This document shows positions 57,736-64,000 of a DNA stretch of 64,000 nt, one piece after another. Where the stretch lies: contig OX104113.1 in assembly GCA_944474755.1 (NCBI GenBank), forward strand, positions 71,231,917 through 71,295,916, given 5' to 3'. Positions within the stretch are counted from its first letter, which is position 1, and every line of letters starts with the position of its first letter. A model generated the notes under the pieces. That model did not search any database. It was given only the letters and a program-made list of their open reading frames with translations, and had not been told where the DNA came from. The position numbers were made by a program, and so were the translations under genes. Source of the stretch: Limnoperna fortunei (lineage: Eukaryota; Mollusca; Bivalvia; Mytilida; Modiolidae).

Positions 57736-58125
57736 ATTAAACTCGGATGCTTAAACAATAAAACAGCTTGCTAATCAGTGCTTCTCTGTTTATACCTGGC
57801 TTCACTAAACTCTTTTAATGTATGTAGTGCCTGTGTCTATGTATGCACACTTGTGTGGTCCATATTATATGCATTTACATCTTTTCTGTTTCTTTTGCTG
57901 CTATTATAGTGCTTGGTACATGTATGTAATGATGCAAATACTAGCTGTCACCTTTATTCCTACATGTAAATTATAGTACCTACTGTAGCTTCTTATTCAA
58001 AGTTGTTAGATATCTGTCCTGTTTTTATGTGTTCTCACCTTCTTTTTATTTGATCAAAGTTCCTAAGTTATGCTTCCATATAATGTTATCTTAACCTCTG
58101 TGATTTTTCAAATAAAGAGGCTATG

Positions 58126-58296
58126 GCTAATGTATGTTGTATGAATGTATATATATATGTAATATGTCTGTAGTGCTTATTTAGGTATATGGCTAATGTA
58201 TGTTGCATTTATGTAATGCAGTCTGTCAGTAGTGCTTATTTATATGGGTGGCAAATGTATGTTGCATGTATGTATATATAGCTTGTCATGAATATA
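58126..58296. repeat. ~60-66-bp tandem repeat, 3 units
   Basis: GCTAATGTATGTTG recurs at 58126 and 58192, and as GCAAATGTATGTTG at 58251, with shared GTAGTGCTTATTTA. Probably part of the LINE 3' region. Confidence 0.65.
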
Positions 58297-59455
58297 TAAC
58301 GACTCGCCCCACTCTCGAGTCGCCCCATCACGAGTCGCCCCACATTTAATAACGAGTCGCCCCACTCAATAACGACTCGCCCCACATATGTAAAATATAA
58401 ATTTATAATAGAAATTTATATATTTAATACTTTATAATATAAATAAATGCATTGATAGTATAAATTTTTAAATTTGGGTATATTGTACTGCTCGGTGTTT
58501 TAATTAATCGTAATTGTACTCTAAATGTAAAACTATTAAATGCTGCCTGTAAACTGTGTAGAATACTGTTAATCTTACATACTATTGAAAACAGTTTTCT
58601 AAAAGTTAAAAAATACAAGGTTGTCTTATTGTTAAAAATTTCTAACGTGCTTGCTTATTCAAACAGACATACGCTTTAGGAAAAAACCTTACTGCATACC
58701 AGCAGTAAAAATTCTGATCATTTGGATGCAAAACATCTTTTTACTGGATTTTTATGTACATAATTTTATTATTTTTTACTAGTGCTGCCTCCCTCGTTTT
58801 TATTTTTTCCTTTCTTTCTCATCCTTTCTCCCCCTATCTCCCACTACCCTGTCTGCCCTCTCATACAAGACTTCTACAAAACTACGTTTTTGTTATTGTT
58901 AAAAACTTTATTATGGTAACATTCTCGTAATAAATATTAGGTTTTACACCGTCTTGAAGTGAAGGTACATGCTACTATAATCTTGTTCAAAAACCAGTAT
59001 CTGTACAGCATATGTCAATCTCAGACAATTTGACATTAAAGACAATTAATTACTTCATTATAATATTAGCTACGTCTGTTAACTTTTCATCCTTTAAAAC
59101 TATAATCCCATCAAAGTTAATCGCGATTGTAAACAAGCAAATATTCAATTATAATATTCAATTATAATTATCACAATTAATTAAAGAAGTGAACACGAGT
59201 TCACTTTAATCTCAAGAGATCAACCGCCAATAAAAAAAAAGGTCTAGTAATAAATATATGCAAATTAAAAAATTTATACTATAAATTTAATGAAATATAT
59301 TTTAAAATATTAAATTTATAAACTTATATTATATATTTTACATTTGTGGGGCGAGTCGTTATTGAGTGGGGCGACTCGTTATTAAATGTGGGGCGACTCG
59401 TTATTAATATGGGGCGACTCGTGATGGGGCGACTCGAGAGTGGGGCGAGTCGTTA
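58297..59455. mobile_element. 1159-bp element with subrepeat-built inverted termini (GACTCGCCCCA)
   Basis: The left terminus TAACGACTCGCCCCACTCTC followed by GAGTCGCCCCATCACGAGTC and two further units (to 58392) is matched by the reverse complement of the right terminus (59345-59455), which carries one additional unit. The termini are GC- and CpG-rich, while the roughly 950-bp interior is AT-rich and non-coding and is itself partly inverted near the ends (TGTAAAATATA). No exact target duplication is visible. Non-autonomous DNA transposon. Confidence 0.85.
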
Positions 59456-59459
59456 CGAT

Positions 59460-60256
59460 ACCCTTGTCATTAGGCCTTATTTATGTACTGTATGTCGGTC
59501 AAAAAGGTCTTTAGATCTTAGGTTATGTGTTGTTATTGTATCGACTTTAAATAAAACTTTTGTATTTGTCTTTGTCTTCATGTTAAACGCCATATTTATT
59601 TATCTTTAATTACTGCTTGTCACCCCTTTCGGGTATAAAAAACAGGTGCGCGTCATCAGTGCAAAAAAAAAGATAAAAAAATGAAAGATGACACGAAGAC
59701 AACTGTAAAAAAAATATAACTTATTTTTAAAACGTATAATGATAAATACAAAAACACACGATAACAGAAACTAGAAAGTGAGCAAAAGAAAACACAAATT
59801 ACAATTATTTGAATTATGCATGAATATCATATTTTAAACGTATCGAAACCGAAAGTACATAACTTTATTTGTCTAGTTCATCGCAATACTAATTTCAATG
59901 TAATCTTATACCTATAAAAGTTAATACATACATGTTTTTATCAATTGTGAGTACGTAACTTACCGTTTTTTACTAAGTATTTGTAAATAAAACTAGTCAA
60001 TTACTTAACGCAAAGTAAGCTATGTATACTTGGAATTCCCAGAAACAGAATTTAAAAAGGAGACGGTTTCGGATTGGCATGAAAATAATCCGAACATTGA
60101 ACATTTAACTTTGTATCAATACACATAGCATACGCATCAGCTGGGCATATGTAATCTTTCAGATCTTTAAGTCTGAAAGTGTTTTTTTATTCTTTTTTAT
60201 TAAATCAATTTTTGACCTTACACTGTACACCGTGCAATGCATAACACAATTAGTAG
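59460..60256. other. Non-genic sequence; LINE 3' tail remnant at its start
   Basis: 59520-59610 (ATCGACTTTAAATAAAACTT and neighbours) reads like the tail of the LINE interrupted upstream. The remainder has no recognisable feature. Confidence 0.4.
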
Positions 60257-60586
60257 CACAGGCACTTGTTTCAGAAAAAAATTACCCCTATACTCTAATA
60301 TAACATGTTATATTAGTTTAAACTTATTTATTGTCAAACATATACAAAAGGATTGGGCACAAGTTGTAACAACTTACAGGGCCTTTTCCATACAATAATA
60401 ATACACATAATAATTATCAAGATGACAGCAATTACTATTAAATACACACTTAATTAAGTTTAAAAAAATAGTACAATACGAAAAATACAAAAGAGCAAAA
60501 GAACAAAGAAAAAAGTAGGAAAGATGTTAATAAAAAAGTAATATTAGAGTATAGGGGTAATTTTTTTTCTTAAACAAGTGCCTGTG
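60257..60586. mobile_element. 330-bp hAT-like MITE
   Basis: The ends CACAGGCACTTGTTT...AAAAAAATTACCCCTATACT plus CTAATAT are inverted at the right (AATATTAGAGTATAGGGGTA...ACAAGTGCCTGTG), about 45 bp each. The flanking 8-mers ATTAGTAG (left) and ATTAATAG (right) match at 7 of 8 positions, consistent with the 8-bp target duplication of hAT transposons. Confidence 0.75.
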
Positions 60587-60589
60587 ATT

Positions 60590-61040
60590 AATAGTCACAT
60601 ATTTATACTACGCAGGGACAGTCTATAGAATGTCCCTGTCTTACGTTGTAAATATTAAATATTTTCTCTTAGTTCCTTAAATTGTGTTATAGATGGGAAC
60701 GTATAAGAAGGGTTCAATGCTTTAAGAACGTAAAGATTCGAAGCAGCATGTAGAGAGGCCCGTATATAATGCCCGTCTGATGTGAAAAGTAGGAATTGTC
60801 TGATGCTTATTAAAAGTAACCCAATTTTTCACTATTCTTAAAGATTTTCCCATAGATTTACTTTATAAAAGTATAGCAATGCATTTAACAAGTATCGCGA
60901 AAAAAAGCAAGCCGATATAAATTTTCCTATTGTGACATGAACGGCCATTCATACGATAGCGTAACTATTCCCATATGCTGCAATTGGGGAAAAGGATCGT
61001 GGGTTAGTTATCGTATGTACGTCCGTAGGCAAATTTTACA
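60590..61040. other. Non-genic spacer
   Basis: Nothing recognised. Confidence 0.4.
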
Positions 61041-61047
61041 GCTCTGG

Positions 61048-61155
61048 CAATCAATCAATTAATCAATCAATCCGACTGTCCGTCCGTCCGTCCGTCCGTC
61101 CGTCTGTCCATCCATCCATCCATCCATCCATCCATCCATCCATCAATCAATCATG
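61048..61155. repeat. Compound tetranucleotide microsatellite
   Basis: (CAAT)n, then (CCGT)n at 61078-61103, (CCAT)n at 61107-61142 and (CAAT)n again, each differing by one base from the previous motif. Confidence 0.95.
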
Positions 61156-61159
61156 TCAC

Positions 61160-63865
61160 TCCATTTAGAATCATAATTTAAAGTAATTAATGTATAAAGT
61201 AGTAGCACCTATATCATGGCATCCTCACAAGTCAGGGTTTCTGTGTCCACACGTGGATGCTATCATGGAACCTACGATCTAATATATATTGCTGGCAGCA
61301 AGCTGCAGAATTAATGCGGAGTAATTACTATTATTGTATTACTGTCCATGATATGTATGTATAGGTTTAATAATTAGTATGATTTTAAAATATCAATTCG
61401 AGTTATGTAACTGCAATGTTACAACTATCGAGCACCTGTCTGAAACTAAATCAAGAGGATAGATATTTAAGTGATTTTCAACTCTCATGAGTTATGAAAC
61501 TGTCTTCTCTTGCGATTCCGCGTGGATTATTTTTTATGCGCCAAACCTTGACGACCAGGGTGACAAATTACTTTGCAACGTCATATTTAACCCAAAACAA
61601 ATAATCAAAATGTGTTAATGTAATACACAATTGATGATCATCCAATTAGTGGGTCTTTGATATCACTTTTTCATATCACATCGTGCAGGGTACGATAGCG
61701 CAACACAATTGTTCGGGAATACGATTATACGGCCGAATCATAAGAGAATACACAATGTCTTGTTTCAGTTATTTCTCTTATGTTTATGCTAAGCAACCAA
61801 AGTAACAATTAAATATCTTTGGTTTGGACTGACTAAATTTCTCTCACCCCAGATTAACTATACAGTGTTGAAAACTGTGTTTGTTTGAATGTGGTTTAAA
61901 GAATGTTAGTAATTTTTCAGCTATATAATGATGTCCAGTTTTTATAATGAGAAAAAATAGCGGTTAAAAAAATCCACACCTTCGGCAGAAAAACGGGACA
62001 TCCCTTGTCAATCGTGTTGTTAGAATTGAGCACACCTTGGCTCTAATGTACACCCTTAGTGGTGTCACGCAGGTGATTATTTGTATAGTAGTAAATATAG
62101 GACTATATAGGAGAATTGTAGATATAGACTTACCGAAAGAAAAAGCATGCAATCGCTCACCTGAACTTACTGCAATTAAGCGATGAAGCCTTATACATAT
62201 ACAAGTCTTTGCACTGTTGAAAAATTGGTAGTAAATCTCACGAGACCGAGATACTCTAAACAAATTTTGCCAGTCGTAAGACAGTAGAGCAATTTAACCT
62301 TCTTATTATAAGAAAATGTTTAAGGATTTAACAAAGCAGGCACTATAGATACGATAAACTTATTGTATAGCTGGTAGTTTCGGGGCGAATTTTAAATACT
62401 CGTCATTTTAATACATTAAAAATATAGACTCAAATTCAAATAACTCCTTAATAATGCGATAAATTACTGGTATCGTCTTCTTAGAAATAGCTTAAAATAT
62501 TTATATGCACATACGTTGCCAAATGAGGCGATATAATCTATTTGATGAGGAATGGTTATCCGATTTTACACTTTGGTGATAAATCTTGTTGCTTTGAACT
62601 GCCCCAGAATATTATATTATGTATTTTAACAGCTTTTTGATTGGTAGAACTCAGTATGCCGACTTGGCTCCATCAGAGCAAAATGGTACCAACTTTGAGG
62701 AATCAATATCCTCCTAGTTCTAACTCGGATCTTTTAAAGATGTACAGTGGAAGTTTTTCCTGGATTTAAAACATTTTAAAACTTATATGACACTGTCGCT
62801 CAAAGAATCTGGCGTGAAAGATGTCAGTTCGACATGATTCATACAGATTCAAACTAATGTTGTTTCAAGAACTTAAATATTAAATAAATGTAAAGCATTT
62901 AACGGAAATGCGAAGAGGAGCAAATTACTAAATTTACTTGTAAATAGCATTCGTAATTCATCCTATTGAACTAGGATCCTCTCGGGTGTCAGAAGATCAT
63001 TTTTCACCTTTTTAAAGGTAATACTGCTTTTGATGGGGACATACTTCAATTCTCAGAAATAAGGAAATAACTGTGAAGTACAGGGAACTCTAAAGATGTA
63101 ACACAATTTATTGATAATACACAAAAAAAATAAGCTTTATTCACAAAATAGTAGAAAAATTTTTCAGGCGAAATGGTTAACAGGATGAAATAGTGTAAAT
63201 AAGTGGACATGATGATCTTCACTGTAAAACAGCTGTATGTGGCTATTGCTATTGTATACAATAAAAGACCTTACATAATAAATGGAATGTTTTAATTTTA
63301 GCCATTAACAAGACAGGACATTATATTGCACAAGACAAATAAAAAAAATCGTTACATGTACTAAATCAGAGGATATGTTGTAAAACAAAACTATAAATAC
63401 TCCAGACTAAGTGTTGTGCATGTTGGTACATGTATACATTGATGTAATTTCATCCATGTATTAAGTTTTTAAGCATGCACATAGTTTTAATTATTAAATT
63501 CAAAATAAAATCAAACAATTGCTTTGCACTATTGCATATTTAATAAAATAATATGTTTTAACACATGTAGTAATAGACTGAAAAAGAAAAACTAAATAAA
63601 AACAACTACTTTCAAAATGTTGGGTTATTTTCCATTAAGCCATAAAAAGGTAAATAATAAAAATATATAAATAGCAAACAAACATATAACCAAGAAATGT
63701 GTACACACTAAACTCACGTGTAGGTACTTAAAATACAAAAAACCCATGGTTAAAGTTAAAAAAAAAATCACTGAAAAATTGAATAAAAATATGCATTGAT
63801 ACTACCTATTATACAGTGAGGTCTATTGTTATTAATGACACCAAAAATACTCTAGTTATTAGAAA
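61160..63865. other. Non-genic stretch; fragment of CTCACCTG-type repeat near 62150
   Basis: GCAATCGCTCACCTGAAC at 62148-62166 matches the left end of the 48721 element, a likely fragment. Otherwise no gene or repeat is supported. The AT-rich sequence after 63000 could be untranslated sequence of a gene beyond the window, but nothing here proves it. Confidence 0.35.
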
Positions 63866-64000
63866 ACTAGAGGCTCCCAGGAGCTTGTATTGCTCACCTG
63901 AACCTGAAACCAAACAACCCTTTTTTATCCAGCTTTTCTTTGCTATAAGGAATTGCCCAACACTTCTGCAAAAGTCATTAATGTTTACCTTTTAAGGGAA
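63866..64000. mobile_element. Start of another CTCACCTG-type element, cut by window end
   Basis: ACTAGAGGCTCCCAGGAGCT and TGTATTGCTCACCTGAA match the left end of the elements at 45233 and 48721. It continues past the window. Confidence 0.75.

Overview
The window is eukaryotic, AT-rich and crowded with repeats. It most likely comes from a bivalve mollusc, and mussel-like is my best guess. The basis is a spliced TNF-superfamily ligand gene, degraded CR1-like LINEs with PHD and esterase domains, a Penelope-like element, and dispersed families that I recall as common in bivalves (GATT-run repeats, elements bounded by AGGTGAGCT-type termini, ATGCCCCCGC hairpin repeats). The organism assignment is an inference from memory and no database was searched. 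Nothing looks bacterial.

Layout. 1-4.6 kb holds dead LINE ORF1 and endonuclease fragments, a TGCAATA minisatellite and a GATT-type dispersed repeat. 4.6-19.2 kb has no recognisable gene. It contains a 978-bp element with terminal inverted repeats (10.05-11.03 kb), several foldback elements (10.4, 11.9, 12.8 kb), a CRE-like motif cluster (11.3-11.6 kb) and a 1.4-kb element at 17.1-18.5 kb. 19.86-24.58 kb is a tandem duplication of a 2.36-kb unit with older, diverged copies on both sides. 25.73-34.69 kb is a three-unit composite macrosatellite. Each unit carries a tRNA-like head, a piece of an AGGTGAGC-type element, a dead Penelope-like reverse transcriptase and a 25-bp minisatellite. A 5'-truncated LINE with an 11-bp target duplication interrupts the first unit.

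36-53.7 kb (minus strand) is the one convincing host gene: a TNF-superfamily ligand of about 342 residues in four coding exons, with a type II membrane anchor in the first and the TNF homology domain in the last. Its third intron (about 12.4 kb) holds a 4.24-kb intron-containing DNA transposon with a retroviral-type integrase C-terminal half (GINGER-like), whose inverted termini are built of tandem subrepeats. A recent 3.48-kb tandem duplication copied the right arm of that transposon, and a 2.5-kb element with about twelve internal repeats follows it.

54.2-64 kb upstream of the gene holds two LINE 3' fragments, a Tc1-like transposase N-terminal fragment, an unrecognised coding remnant, a 1.16-kb element whose termini are also made of short GC-rich subrepeats (GACTCGCCCCA), a 330-bp hAT-like MITE and a compound tetranucleotide microsatellite. 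Apart from the TNF ligand, almost everything identifiable is mobile DNA or its debris.
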